A DNA stretch of 64,000 nt, from assembly GCA_964016885.1 (NCBI GenBank), contig OZ024741.1, forward strand, positions 25,883,927-25,947,926. The letters run 5' to 3'. How positions within the stretch are numbered: position 1 is the first letter of the stretch; each line of letters opens with the position of its first letter. Shown here in pieces: positions 1 through 11,836 of the stretch. The notes under the pieces were generated by a model. The model had not been told where the DNA came from and ran no database searches. It was given only the letters and a program-made list of their open reading frames with translations. The translations under genes were made by a program, and so were the position numbers. The DNA is from Eledone cirrhosa. Taxonomy: Eukaryota > Mollusca > Cephalopoda > Octopoda > Eledonidae.

Positions 1-3000
1 ATATATATAATTTCTGGAATCCAGTATTGGTACGTTCTATATACCAGGACTGGTGGACCAATACTGTCTATAATGACAACAATAGTATTGAATATATATA
101 ATTTCTGGATCAAGTATTGGTATGTTCTATATACCAAGACTGGTGGACCAATACTGTCTATAATGACAACAATAGTATTGAATATATATAATTTCTGGAG
201 TCCAGTATTGGTATGTTCTATATACCAGGACTGGTGGACCAATTCTGTCTATAATGACAACAATAGTATTGAATAAATACAATTTCTGGAGTCCAGTATT
301 GGTATGTTCTATATACCAGGACTGGTGGACCAATACTGTCTATAATGACAACAATAGTATTGAATATATATAATTTCTGGAGTCCAGTATTGGTATGTTC
401 TATATACCAGGACTGGTGGACCAATACTGTCTATAATGACAACAATAGTATTGAATATATATAATTTCTGGAGTCCAGTATTGGTATGTTCTATATACCA
501 GGACTGGTGGACCAATACTGTCTATAATGACAACAATAGTATTGAATATATACAATTTCTGGAGTCCAGTATTGGTATGTTCTATATACCAGGACTGGTG
601 GACCAATACTGTCTATAATGACAACAATAGTATTGAATATATATAATTTCTGGAGTCCAGTATTGGTATGTTCTATATACCAGGACTGGTGGACCAATAC
701 TGTCTATAATGACAACAATAGTATTGAATATATATAATTTCTGGAGTCCAGTATTGGTATGTTCTATATACCAGGACTGGTGGACCAACACTGTCTATAA
801 TGACAACAATAGTATTGAATATATACAATTTCTGGAGTCCAGGATTGGTATGTTCTATATAGTAGGACTGGTGGACCAATACTGTCTATAATGACAACAA
901 TAGTATTGAATATATATAATTTCTGGAGTCCAGTATTGGTATGTTTTATATACCAGGAATGGTGGACCAATACTGTCTATAATGACAACAATAGTATTGA
1001 ATATATATAATTTCTGGAGTCCAGTATTGGTACGTTCTATATACCAGGACTGGTGGACCAATACTGTCTATAATGACAACAATAGTATTGAATATATATA
1101 ATTTCTGGAGTCCAGTATTGGTATGTTCTATATACCAGGACTGGTGGACCAATTCTGTCTATAATGACAACAATAGTATTGAATATATATAATTTCTGGA
1201 GTCCAGTATTGGTATATTCTAGATACCAGGACTGGTGGACCAATACTGTCTATAATGACAACAATAGTATTGAATATATATAATTTCTGGAGTCAAGTGT
1301 TGGTATGTTTTATATACCAGGACTGGTGGACCAATACTGTCTATAATGACAACAATAGTATTGAATATATATAATTTCTGGAGTCCAGTATTGGTATGTT
1401 CTATATACCATGAATGGTGGACCAATACTGTCTATAATGACAACAATAGTATTGAATATATACAGTACAATTTCTGGAGTCCAGCATTGGTATGTTCTAT
1501 ATACCAGGACTGGTGGACCAATACTGTCTATAATGACAACAATAGTATTGAATATATACAGTACAATTTCTGTAGTCCAGTATTGGTATGTTCTATATAC
1601 CAGGACTGGTGGACCAATACTGTCTATAATGACAACAATAGTATTGAATATATATAATTTCTGGAATCCAGTATTGGTACGTTCTATATACCAGGACTGG
1701 TGGACCAATACTGTCTATAATGACAACAATAGTATTGAATATATATAATTTCTGGATCAAGTATTGGTATGTTCTATATACCAAGACTGGTGGACCAATA
1801 CTGTCTATAATGACAACAATAGTATTGAATATATATAATTTCTGGAGTCCAGTATTGGTATGTTCTATATACAAGGACTGGTGGACCAATTCTGTCTATA
1901 ATGACAACAATAGTATTGAATATATACAATTTCTGGAGTCCAGTATTGGTATGTTCTATATACCAGGACTGGTGGACCAATACTGTCTATAATGACAACA
2001 ATAATATTGAATATATACAATTTCTGGAGTCCAGTATTGGTATGTTCTATATACCAGGACTGGTGGACCAATACTGTCTATAATGACAACAATAGTATTG
2101 ATTATATATAATTTCTGGACTCCAGTATTGGTATGTTCTATATACTAGGACTGGTGGACCAATACTGTCTATAATGACAACAATAGTATTGAATATATAC
2201 AATTTCTGGAGTCCAGTATTGGTATGTTCTATATACCAGGACTGGTGGACCAATACTGTCTATAATGACAACAATAGTATTGAATATATACAATTTCTGG
2301 AGTCCAGTATTGGTATGTTCTATATACCAGGACTGGTGGACCAATACTGTCTATAATGACAACAATAGTATTGAATATATATAATTTCTGGAGTCCAGTA
2401 TTGGTATGTTCTATATACCAGGACTGGTGGACCAATACTGTCTATAATGACAACAATAGTATTGAATATATACAATTTCTGGAGTCCAGTATTGGTATGT
2501 TCTATATACCAGGAATGGTGGACCAATACTGTCTATAATGACAACAATAGTATTGAATATATACAATTTCTGGAGTCCAGTATTGGTATGTTCTATATAC
2601 CAAGACTGGTGGACCAACACTGTCTATAAAGACAACAATAGTATTGAATATATATAATTTCTGGATCAAGTATTGGTATGTTCTATATACCAGGACTGGT
2701 GGACCAATACTGTCTATAATGACAACAATAGTATTGAATATATATAATTTCTGGAGTCCAGTATTGGTATGTTCTATATACCAGGACTGGTGGACCAATA
2801 CTGTCTATAATGACAACAATAGTATTGAATATATACAATTTCTGGAGTCCAGTATTGGTATGTTCTATATACCAGGACTGGTGGACCAATACTGTCTATA
2901 ATGACAACAATAGTATTGAATATATACAATTTCTGGAGTCCAGTATTGGTATGTTCTATATACCAGGACTGGTGGACCAATACTGTCTATAATGACAACA

Positions 3001-6000
3001 ATAGTATTGAATATATACAATTTCTGGAGTCCAGTATTGGTATGTTCTATATACCAGGAATGGTGGACCAATATTGTCTATAATGACAACAATAGTATTG
3101 AATATATATAATTTCTGGAGTCCAGTATTGGTATGTTCTATATACCAGGACTGGTGGACCAATATTGTCTATAATGACAACAATAGTATTGAATATATAT
3201 AATTTCTGGAGTCCAGTATTGGTATGTTCTATATACCAGGAATGGTGGACCAATATTGTCTATAATGACAACAATAGTATTGAATATATATAATTTCTGG
3301 AGTCCAGTATTGGTATGTTCTATATACCAGGAATGGTGGACCAATATTGTCTATAATGACAACAATAGTATTGAATATATATAATTTCTGGAGTCCAGGA
3401 TTGGTATGTTCTATATACCAGGAATGGTGGACCAATATTGTCTATAATGACAACAATAGTATAGAATATATATAATTTCTGGAGTCCAGTATTGGTATGT
3501 TCTATATACCAGAACTGGTGGACCAATACTGTCTATAATGACAACAATAGTATTGAATATATACAGTACAATTTCTGTAGTCCACTATTGGTATGTTCTA
3601 TATACCAAGACTGGTGGACCAATACTGTCTATAATGACAACAATAGTATTGAATATATACAATTTCTGGAGTCCACTATTGGTATGTTCTATATACCAAG
3701 ACTGGTGGACCAATACTGTCTATAATGACAACAATAGTATTGAATATATAATTTCTGGAGTCCAGTATTGGTATGTTCTATATACCAAGACTGGTGGACC
3801 AATACTGTCTATAATGACAACAATAGTATTGAATATATACAATTTCTGGAGTCCACTATTGGTATGTTCTATATACCAAGACTGGTGGACCAATACTGTC
3901 TATAATGACAACAATAGTATTGAATATATACAATTTCTGGAGTCCACTATTGGTATGTTCTATATACCAAGACTGGTGGACCAATACTGTCTATAATGAC
4001 AACAATAGTATTGAATATATACAGTACAATTTCTGTAGTCCACTATTGGTATGTTCTATATACCAAGACTGGTGGACCAATACTGTCTATAATGACAACA
4101 ATAGTATTGAATATATACAGTACAATTTCTGTAGTCCACTATTGGTATGTTCTATATACCAAGACTGGTGGACCAATACTGTCTATAATGACAACAATAG
4201 TATTGAATATATACAATTTCTGGAGTCCACTATTGGTATGTTCTATATACCAAGACTGGTGGACCAATACTGTCTATAATGACAACAATAGTATTGAATA
4301 TATAATTTCTGGAGTCCAGTATTGGTATGTTCTATATACCAAGACTGGTGGACCAATACTGTCTATAATGACAACAATAGTATTGAATATATACAATTTC
4401 TGGAGTCCACTATTGGTATGTTCTATATACCAAGACTGGTGGACCAATACTGTCTATAATGACAACAATAGTATTGAATATATACAATTTCTGGAGTCCA
4501 CTATTGGTATGTTCTATATACCAAGACTGGTGGACCAATACTGTCTATAATGACAACAATAGTATTGAATATATACAATTTCTGGAGTCCACTATTGGTA
4601 TGTTCTATATACCAAGACTGGTGGACCAATACTGTCTATAATGACAACAATAGTATTGAATATATACAATTTCTGGAGTCCACTATTGGTATGTTCTATA
4701 TACCAAGACTGGTGGACCAATACTGTCTATAATGACAACAATAGTATTGAATATATACAATTTCTGGAGTCCAGTATTGGTATGTTCTATATACCAAGAC
4801 TGGTGGACCAATACTGTCTATAATGACAACAATAGTATTGAATATATACAATTTCTGGAGTCCACTATTGGTATGTTCTATATACCAAGACTGGTGGACC
4901 AATACTGTCTATAATGACAACAATAGTATTGAATATATACAATTTCTGGAGTCCACTATTGGTATGTTCTATATACCAAGACTGGTGGACCAATACTGTC
5001 TATAATGACAACAATAGTATTGAATATATACAATTTCTGGAGTCCACTATTGGTATGTTCTATATACCAAGACTGGTGGACCAATACTGTCTATAATGAC
5101 AACAATAGTATTGAATATATACAATTTCTGGAGTCCAGTATTGGCATGTTCTATATACCAGGACTGGCGGACCAATACTGTCTATATTGACAACAATTGT
5201 ATTGAATATATATAATTTCTGGAGTCCAGTATTGGTATGTTCTATATACCAGGACTGGTGGACCAATACTGTCTATAATGACAACAATAGTATTGAATAT
5301 ATACAATTTCTGGAGTCCAGTATTGGCATGTTCTATATACCAGGACTGGTGGACCAATACTGTCTATGTTGACAACAATTGTATTGAATATATATAATTT
5401 CTGGAGTCCAGTATTGGTATGTTCTATAGAGCAGGACTGGTGGACCAATACTGTCTATATTGACAACAATTGTATTGAATATATATAATTTCTGGAGTCC
5501 AGTATTGGCATGTTCTATATACCAGGACTGGTGGACCAATACTGTCTATAATGACAACAATAGTATTGAATATATACAATTTCTGGAGTCCAGTATTGGT
5601 ATGTTCTATATACCAGGACTGGTGGACCAATACTGTCTATAATGACAACAATAGTATTGAATATATACAATTTCTGGAGTCCAGTATTGGTATGTTCCAT
5701 ATACCAGGACTGGTGGACCAATACTGTCTATAATGACAACAATAGTATTGAATATATATAATTTCTGGAGTCCAGTATTGGTATGTTCTATATACCAGGA
5801 CTGGTGGACCAATACTGTCTATAATGACAACAATAGTATTGAATATATATAATTTCTGGAGTCCAGTATTGGTATGTTCTATATACCAGGACTGGTGGAC
5901 CAATACTGTCTATAATGACAACAATTGTATTGAATATATATAATTTCTGGATCAAGTATTGGTATGTTCCATATACCAGGACTGGTGGACCAATACTGTC

Positions 6001-6008
6001 TATAATGC
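1..6008. repeat. 91-bp satellite array (about 66 monomers)
   Basis: A tandem repeat fills the window from its first base, so its left edge is outside the window. The standard monomer is 91 bp and contains TTTCTGGAGTCCAGTATTGG, a GGTATGTTCTATATACC segment, GGACTGGTGGACCAATACTG and TCTATAATGACAACAATAG. Within each monomer CAGTATTGG and CCAATACTG form a 9-bp inverted pair around a loop that holds a second short pair (GGTAT/ATACC). Variants include a +5 insertion giving ACAGTACAATTT (near 1463, 1558, 3562, 4021, 4118), a TCTGGATCAAG form (105, 1752, 2663, 5949), and a homogeneous block at about 3545-5100 with CCACTATTGG and ACCAAGAC. The last copy degenerates around 6009-6040. Because 91 is not a multiple of three, the repeated 60-68-codon open frames are by-products. 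I do not recognise the family. Confidence 0.97.
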
Positions 6009-6402
6009 TTTCTTGGTATGTTCTATATTCCTAGATTACTGGATATGTGAACAATCATACAAACTGAGGAATTTACATTTTGGTTAATTAATGATTTGCA
6101 TAAGAGAAGCCCTATAGTTTATCTTGATAACTGATACATGGAAGTGATTAAAGATAAAAATGATATTTTAGTAATTCATTTCTGAGATATAATTGTATAA
6201 ATGTCAAACAGGATTAAATGTATGGGTAACTTTGGAGAAATAACTATAGGGACAAATGTAGGGTTAGTAACCATGACATTGTGAGAGGAAAAGGAACTTA
6301 TTGTAGCAACATAACTGACATAGGAAATGCAGTGTGTGTGTGTGTGTAAATTTTAAAATTACTGTCAGAAATATATATATAAACACATGTGGTGTATTAC
6401 TT

Positions 6403-6473
<71 letters not shown>

Positions 6474-6665
6474 GTCAGTGTTAGGAAGGGCATGCAACGA
6501 GGGTATTAATGCCAAAATAATTATGAGCACAGCAACAAAAAAAAAATATATATATATATACATCATCATCATCGTTTTCATGTCTGCTTCTCCATGCTTG
6601 TATTCATATATATTTATTATTTATTAATTATCTTTTTTCCTGTACCTTTCCAACGGAATTACTTT

Positions 6666-6719
<54 letters not shown>

Positions 6720-7446
6720 ACACACACACAATGACCCTTTGTGCTTAACTCCTTAGCTAAGATTAAATGATTAAATCAGATTATATAGGCCTATGTCCTC
6801 CCACAATAGACTTTTACTTATAATATAGGCCAACCAAGAAAGATTGAGACACAGAAAATAAAAAAATTAGCCCCCCCCCCCCCTCCCAACAACAACAAGG
6901 TACCTACCTAAAGTGATAAATAATAATTTAATCCGGTTGCGGGGGGGGGGGGTGATAGATGGGTAGGAAATGATTTTTAAAAGATTTGAAAAACAGAATC
7001 TGGAAGAAGCTCCAGAGGGAGGGAGAGAGAGACGGTGAAAGGGAGAGAGAGAGTGTGAAAGAGGGAGAGAAGGTGAAAGAGAGAGAGAGAAGGTGAAAGG
7101 GAGAGAGTGAAAGAGTGTGAGAGAGAGAGATGTTTTCCTAATTTATAGTTGAGTGGTTGAAGTTATCTATTTTTAGGTGTAGACATGGTGGGTGTGAGTT
7201 GTCCTAATTTAGAGGATGGCAGTTGTTGTTGTTCTAGATTGAAGGAGCTTTATTAGAAGTGTGGGGGGAGGGGGGTTAGCCTCCACCACCATCAGAGATA
7301 ACCAGTGGAACTCTTTCTTATCAGCAGGGATCATTATCATCACTGATTGATTATAAACAGTTGTTGTTGGTGGTGGCGGCTGGCAAATTTGGAAATACTG
7401 AACCCACTATGAAAGATGCCTAAATGCTGATGTCACTGCTTAATTG

Positions 7447-7480
<34 letters not shown>
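6009..7480. other. AT-rich non-coding stretch with microsatellites
   Basis: No gene is visible. It holds (TA)n at 6405-6472, (CA)n at 6669-6730, a 13-base C run at 6871-6883, a 12-base G run at 6941-6952, a GA-rich block at about 7010-7130 and (TA)n at 7451-7480 abutting the Penelope-like element. Two SINE scraps lie at 6474-6605 and are listed separately. The rest is unique-looking AT-rich sequence. Confidence 0.8.
6474..6605. mobile_element. SINE-A fragments in opposite orientations
   Basis: GTGTTAGGAAGGGCATGCAA at about 6478 is the core of the (ATG)n-tailed SINE on the + strand. From about 6562, CATCATCATCATCGTTTTCA followed by a TCTCCATGCTTG match is the 3' end of the same family on the - strand. 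Both are short and diverged, and a (TA)n tract separates them. The family assignment rests on the fuller copy at 19088-19437. Confidence 0.55.
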
Positions 7481-7485
<5 letters not shown>

Positions 7486-7978
7486 ATTAAATAAATGGAA
7501 ACTATATTTATAAAACCATATTTATTTCATTATATATATTTCAGGGATATCATATTAACAATATGCTATGCCTTCCTCAGACAAAATACAATATAAACAG
7601 TTTTATAGATAAATAGATTCGACATACCGTAACAACATCGACTTGTTTTTGAAAAGGTTGATTTGGCAGTGAAAAAATTGTACACAGAGAGAAAGAAAGA
7701 GAGAAAAAAAAAGAAAGAAAGACAGAAAACGAAGAAAAAGAAGAAAAAGAAGAAATGCATGGAACAAAATAGAGAGATGGAAAGATAGATAAAGAGAAGA
7801 ACTTCATGTAAAGAAACAGAAAGAGATATATATATATAGAGAGAGAGGAAATAGAGATAGATACATATATATAGAAAATTAGGTAGTGGGACGTCTGTTG
7901 AGTAAACGTATCAATGATACATTTATTTATTTATTTATTTATTTATTTAGCTCTAGTATTAATGTAAGGGAGATATAT
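7481..7978. repeat. Penelope-like element terminal repeat, 3' side
   Basis: This is the reverse complement of about 11240-11726. Matching landmarks include ACAATATTAAATAAATGGAA at the outer edge against TTCCATTTATTTAATATTGT, the segment around GTCTGAGGAAGGCATAGC, the GACGTCTGTTGAGTAAACG block, and (ATTT)n next to CTCTAGTATTAATGTAAGGG. Paired coordinates sum to 19207 at the outer edge and 19209 near 7891, so the arms differ by only about 2 bp of indel over about 400 bp. Similarity stops at about 7978. Confidence 0.9.
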
Positions 7979-8932
7979 ATAGAGAGAAAAAATATATAGA
8001 GAGAAAAAATATAGAGAGAGAAAAAATTTAAAAATACCCAGATATAGGCGAGGCGTAAAAAACCCTATGTTTTAATGTAGAGGTATTAGTATTTATAAAA
8101 ACCAGCCACTATATTGTAAATATCAGTATTCCTGAATGAGACAAGTATCCATAATGTGTGAAAATTAATGATCTTATGTTTAGTTTTTTAAAAAAATTCA
8201 TATGTTTATGTGATAGCTACAAACATCCATGTGAATCTACATGATCAACTCTGCAAACCCTAAGCTCACGGAAAACATTCTCAATGTGGTATAAAAATTT
8301 AAGTATACATATATGTGTATTACTATTCCTGTCTTTACTCTACAAGATTATCTATCAAGCAGAAATATAGAGCAGATTTCAATATACTAATAAAAATATA
8401 TATCAGAAACAAAACTAAAAAAAATAACAATAATAATAATAAGTAATAATAAAATAGAAAACTAAAAAATAGAAAACTAAAAAATATTACGAAATATTAC
8501 GAAATATTACATATTAAAAATTTACATATTAAAAATATTAAAAATAAAAATATTAGAAAATACTACAATAATAAAAATAAACCACAAAGATCAACCCTTC
8601 AAAATTAATTGACAATATATTGCCAAGTTCATTATAAGCATCAGAGTCGAAAAACAGATAAAGCCAAAAATTATCTATCAAATCACATCTAGCAAAGATC
8701 ATTTCAAAAAGTTTAGGATGCCCAATTTGGTCTACATGTGTTCTTATATTTAATATAGAAGTTTATCTAGTGTAACGTTTATTCGAAATATTTGGAGCAT
8801 CAGCTTTTAGGGTAGCTTAATTTTTCATGAGGAATGTTTAAATAAAAATAAAATAAAATAAAAAGAATAAAAAGAAGGAATCAAAGATTTATCGGCTAGT
8901 TTCCCATATAATTATAAATCAAACTAAATATA
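7979..8932. other. AT-rich 3' untranslated part of the Penelope-like element
   Basis: It lies between the stop codon of the endonuclease frame (8933) and the terminal repeat. It is very AT-rich, with runs such as AATATTACGAAATATTACG around 8485-8515 and AATAATAATAA tracts. I see no open frame with recognisable motifs. It is presumed 3' UTR of the element by position only. Confidence 0.6.
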
Positions 8933-9460
8933 CTACATTTTAAATTTAAATTTATATTTAAACGTTGAGTTTAATCTATGTTTGCAACAACTGAATAAAT
9001 TTGTCCGTAGATTAAGGGAATTTTTAGATTTTAGTATAAAGAATATCTCCTCTGCGCAGAGGTCACATGTCTCAGAGGATGAATTAAAAGGAATCCCTCT
9101 TGAGACTATATTCCAAGCCGTCGAATATCTAACGTTATCTAGCTTAAGTTGCCAGAGTACGCCTGATAGTGCCGTTGAAGATTTTTTGCTTGGATCTGTG
9201 AAAGAATTCTTGTGGTTATTATAGCGAAGTTTAAATTCCGTCGATGTGGAACCGACGTAGTTAAAAGAATTAGAGTCAGTATTAACATTACAATTGTATA
9301 CTATATTTTTAACTAAGCAGTTGTTATTTAACGGACATTTAGATCTATCTCTACAGTTACATTTGTTAACTTGTATATTATTTATGCTATTATCACTAGG
9401 TTTTAAGTTCCTATTATTTATTCTATTAATATTTTGTGCTAAATTTTTGGTGGATGAGTA
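8933..9460 (-). pseudogene. GIY-YIG endonuclease domain of the Penelope-like element, out of frame with RT
   Basis: Reading the - strand from 9460 gives 174 codons without a stop, ending TAG at 8933-8935. The frame contains a cysteine cluster CNCRDRSKCPLNNNC (C-x-C-x5-C-x5-C), then NIVY and NYVG (the GIY and YIG elements), then KLRYNNHKNSF with the conserved Arg, an STALSGVLWQLK segment, and CDLCAEE with the expected Glu. This order matches the C-terminal nuclease of Penelope-like proteins, which nicks target DNA for priming. It has no start of its own. It continues the RT reading frame if one extra C in the AACCTAC context (+ strand 9461-9462) is ignored. I therefore infer a single ancestral ORF broken by a +1 insertion rather than a separate gene. 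Confidence 0.87.
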
Positions 9461-11147
9461 GGTTAATTTTTATTGTATGTCTATTGAAAATTGAGTGATA
9501 CCTATGTGTTCTAGGGAAGCGATTATCAAGAGCTTTGAAAAATAGTTTAGCGATGTGGGTTTTAATGTTTAGTGAGAAAGGGGGGGGGGCAAACCAAATT
9601 ATGTTCCTAGTTCTATTTCTTTTTTGGCCTTTGGAATTATTGTAATGCTTTCTATTATAGTTGTTAAGGTTGTTGCCGTAATTAAAAAAGTTGTTACTTT
9701 GTTTAGTTTGTCTATCATTATCTATGTACACAATCTTATCAGAATATCCTGCTCTAGCTAATGCTTCATTATAGTATTGGGCTTTTTCGTCGAAAATCTT
9801 TCTATTCGACGAGATCCTAGAGATACGTTTTTGAACAGAGTTTACTATAGTGTTTTTGACAGATCTGGGGTGGTTAGAGTTAAAGTTGACATAGTTTAAG
9901 TTTTCATTCAACTTGTGAAAAGGATAGTGAAGACATGTGTTGAGATTTAATGTTATATCTAGGAAATTGACTATTCTATGGTTGTTCTCAATTTCTATTT
10001 TAAGATTAAAGTAATTAAAAAATTGTGTAATTTGTTTACATTTTCTATTTAGTTCAGAGTTATTATTATCAATAAGTAAAAGCATGTCATCTCTATATAA
10101 ACCTCCGGTAGTACCAGGTATTTTCCTATGTAGCGAATTGATTAAAAATAAGCCCACAAGGTCAGTTACCTGAGCTGAGTCGGATGATCCCATAGTTATG
10201 TCAAAATTGCTATCTCTATCTGCTCTGGTCCATAGTTGGTCATTAATTTCTATCAAAGTTTTCCTAGCCGATAATATAATATGCATTTCATTGCTAGTTA
10301 GGTCAGTATGTTTGAATGCGTAATTTAGTGCCTTATTTAGTAGATTAGGGGTAATAGAAGAATAATAGTTAGCTATATCAAGTTGAATAAACTTATCATT
10401 ATTGTTATATTTAATTTGCTTAAACCACTCAACAACCTCTCCAGTTCCCTTCCACAAGCTCAGGTTAGATAAACAATCCAAGTTCTTAATTTGCTGTATC
10501 ACCCTGTCAAGAATGTTTTTGCTTAATTTGCCCAGGTCCGATTTTGATGGTGCGATCAATCTAACTGGCAGGTCATTTTCAAAATTCCTCTTGTGATCTT
10601 TCATATTGATCTTCGGTTTCCTGGGCACGAAAGGTTGTGTTCTGTTCTCAATTTCCAACTCGTGCATTATACAAGATGCTTCGACATTCATTTTCTCAAG
10701 TTCGGCCTTATCTGCTACCTTGTACTTTTTCCTCAGCTCTTTCAGTATGAGGCCATTATACATGTCTTTCTGCACTCCATAGAGGTTGTTGGTCTTGTCA
10801 GATTTCACCAAGATCTCAGTTTTCTCTAAGCTCTCAATGTTATCCTTAATGCCTTTCAGATATTCCTGGCCTTTGAAGTTTCTCTTGAATTTGACCCCTT
10901 GTATGATAGAAATTATATCGTTTTCAAAGTCAGATAAAAGTTTGTTAGGGGGTGGATTTCTTTTAGATTTGAAAACTTTGTTTAAGTCCGAGACATTTTC
11001 GTTTGTATTAGATTTATCAAAGTGGAATGCTCGCCACCTGATTCTCCTTATAAAAGAGTCAGATTTATCTATTAATTGTTTTATAAAGTCTTTGTTTCTA
11101 GGTAGAGGTATGTCTTTTAAAGAGGAAGTAATCTTAAAGAATTCCAT
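9426..11147 (-). CDS. Reverse transcriptase of Penelope-like element (573 aa, truncated by frameshift)
   Basis: This is an element-encoded reverse transcriptase that would copy element RNA at a nicked target. Residues 66-210 carry the family's N-terminal region (NNLYGVQKDMY at 120-130; NMKDHKRNFE at 181-190; RLIAPSKSDLGKLSKNIL at 196-213). RT motif A is QLDIANYYSSI (255-265, Asp257), the motif B region is ITMGSSDSAQVTDLVGLFL (317-335), and motif C is GLYRDDM (349-355) with both catalytic Asp residues. FLDITLNL (395-402) and the NSNHP...SVQKRISRISSN region (423-448) follow, then RNRTRNIIWFAPP (510-522). The Met at 11147 is nine codons after an in-frame TGA, so little can be missing at the N-terminus. 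The last 11 residues are frameshifted: after Asn562 the ancestral frame passes into the nuclease at 9460. Host genes are not nearby. Confidence 0.92.
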   Translation of the reverse strand: MEFFKITSSLKDIPLPRNKDFIKQLIDKSDSFIRRIRWRAFHFDKSNTNENVSDLNKVFKSKRNPPPNKLLSDFENDIISIIQGVKFKRNFKGQEYLKGIKDNIESLEKTEILVKSDKTNNLYGVQKDMYNGLILKELRKKYKVADKAELEKMNVEASCIMHELEIENRTQPFVPRKPKINMKDHKRNFENDLPVRLIAPSKSDLGKLSKNILDRVIQQIKNLDCLSNLSLWKGTGEVVEWFKQIKYNNNDKFIQLDIANYYSSITPNLLNKALNYAFKHTDLTSNEMHIILSARKTLIEINDQLWTRADRDSNFDITMGSSDSAQVTDLVGLFLINSLHRKIPGTTGGLYRDDMLLLIDNNNSELNRKCKQITQFFNYFNLKIEIENNHRIVNFLDITLNLNTCLHYPFHKLNENLNYVNFNSNHPRSVKNTIVNSVQKRISRISSNRKIFDEKAQYYNEALARAGYSDKIVYIDNDRQTKQSNNFFNYGNNLNNYNRKHYNNSKGQKRNRTRNIIWFAPPPFSLNIKTHIAKLFFKALDNRFPRTHRYHSIFNRHTIKINLLIHQKFSTKY

Positions 11148-11194
11148 TTTTCCAGTTAAAATATAAAGCGCTCAACAGTATTGGAGCAAGATAC

Positions 11195-11815
11195 ATGGAA
11201 AGTTATATTTAAATTGTTGGGTTACAACTAGTAAATATTTATATCTCCCTTACATTAATACTAGAGCTAAATAAATAAATAAATAAATGTATCATTGATA
11301 CGTTTACTCAACAGACGTCCCACTACCTAATTTTCTATATATATGTATCTATCTCTATTTCCTCTCTCTCTATATATATATATCTCTTTCTGTTTCTTTA
11401 CATGAAGTTCTTCTCTTTATCTATCTTTCCATCTCTCTATTTTGTTCCATGCATTTCTTCTTTTTCTTCTTTTTCTTCGTTTTCTGTCTTTCTTTCTTTT
11501 TTTCTCTCTTTCTTTCTCTCTGTGTACAATTTTTTCACTGCCAAATCAACCTTTTCAAAAACAAGTCGATGTTGTTACGGTATGTCGAATCTATTTATCT
11601 ATAAAACTGTTTATATTGTATTTTGTCTGAGGAAGGCATAGCATATTGTTAATATGATATCCCTGAAATATATATAATGAAATAAATATGGTTTTATAAA
11701 TATAGTTTCCATTTATTTAATATTGTAAATATACTCCAAATATTTGTCGAGTGCTTTTATATCAGTTATAAATATTTACTAGTTGTAACCCAACAATTTA
11801 AATATAACTTTCCAT
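11195..11815. repeat. Penelope-like element 5' terminal repeat with flanking 48-bp inverted repeats
   Basis: About 11240-11726 is the inverted partner of the 3' repeat. In addition, 11195-11242 and 11768-11815 are 48-bp inverted copies of each other (ATGGAAAGTTATATTTAAAT at one end against ATTTAAATATAACTTTCCAT at the other, around GTTACAACTAG / CTAGTTGTAAC). The 5' repeat is therefore itself bracketed by an inverted pair that is missing from the 3' repeat. This indicates a complex arrangement of partial terminal repeats. Confidence 0.85.
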
Positions 11816-11836
11816 ATATATATATATATATATATA

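Larger units (their letters stand above)
7481..11815 (-). mobile_element. Penelope-like retroelement (RT + GIY-YIG) with inverted terminal repeats
   Basis: The element reads on the - strand: terminal repeat (about 11195-11815), reverse transcriptase ORF (11147-9426), endonuclease ORF (9460-8933), AT-rich 3' region (8932-7979), inverted terminal repeat (7978-7481). Penelope-like elements characteristically couple an RT to a GIY-YIG nuclease and are flanked by LTR-like repeats in direct or inverted orientation, which fits. Both outer edges abut (TA)n, so no target duplication can be scored. The catalytic YRDD box is intact, but a one-base frameshift splits RT from nuclease, so this copy is probably dead or very recently disabled. 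I cannot assign the clade by eye. Confidence 0.88.

Noticed and set aside
1..5903. Series of 60-184-codon open frames on both strands in the 91-bp array
   Set aside because: They recur with the 91-bp period on both strands, differ only by monomer variants, and shift frame each unit. They are by-products of a stop-poor satellite.
8982..9224. 80-codon open frame on the + strand
   Set aside because: It is antisense to the GIY-YIG domain of the Penelope-like element, whose motifs are clear on the - strand.
10402..11166. Three + strand open frames over the RT gene
   Set aside because: Antisense shadows of the reverse transcriptase; no motifs of their own.
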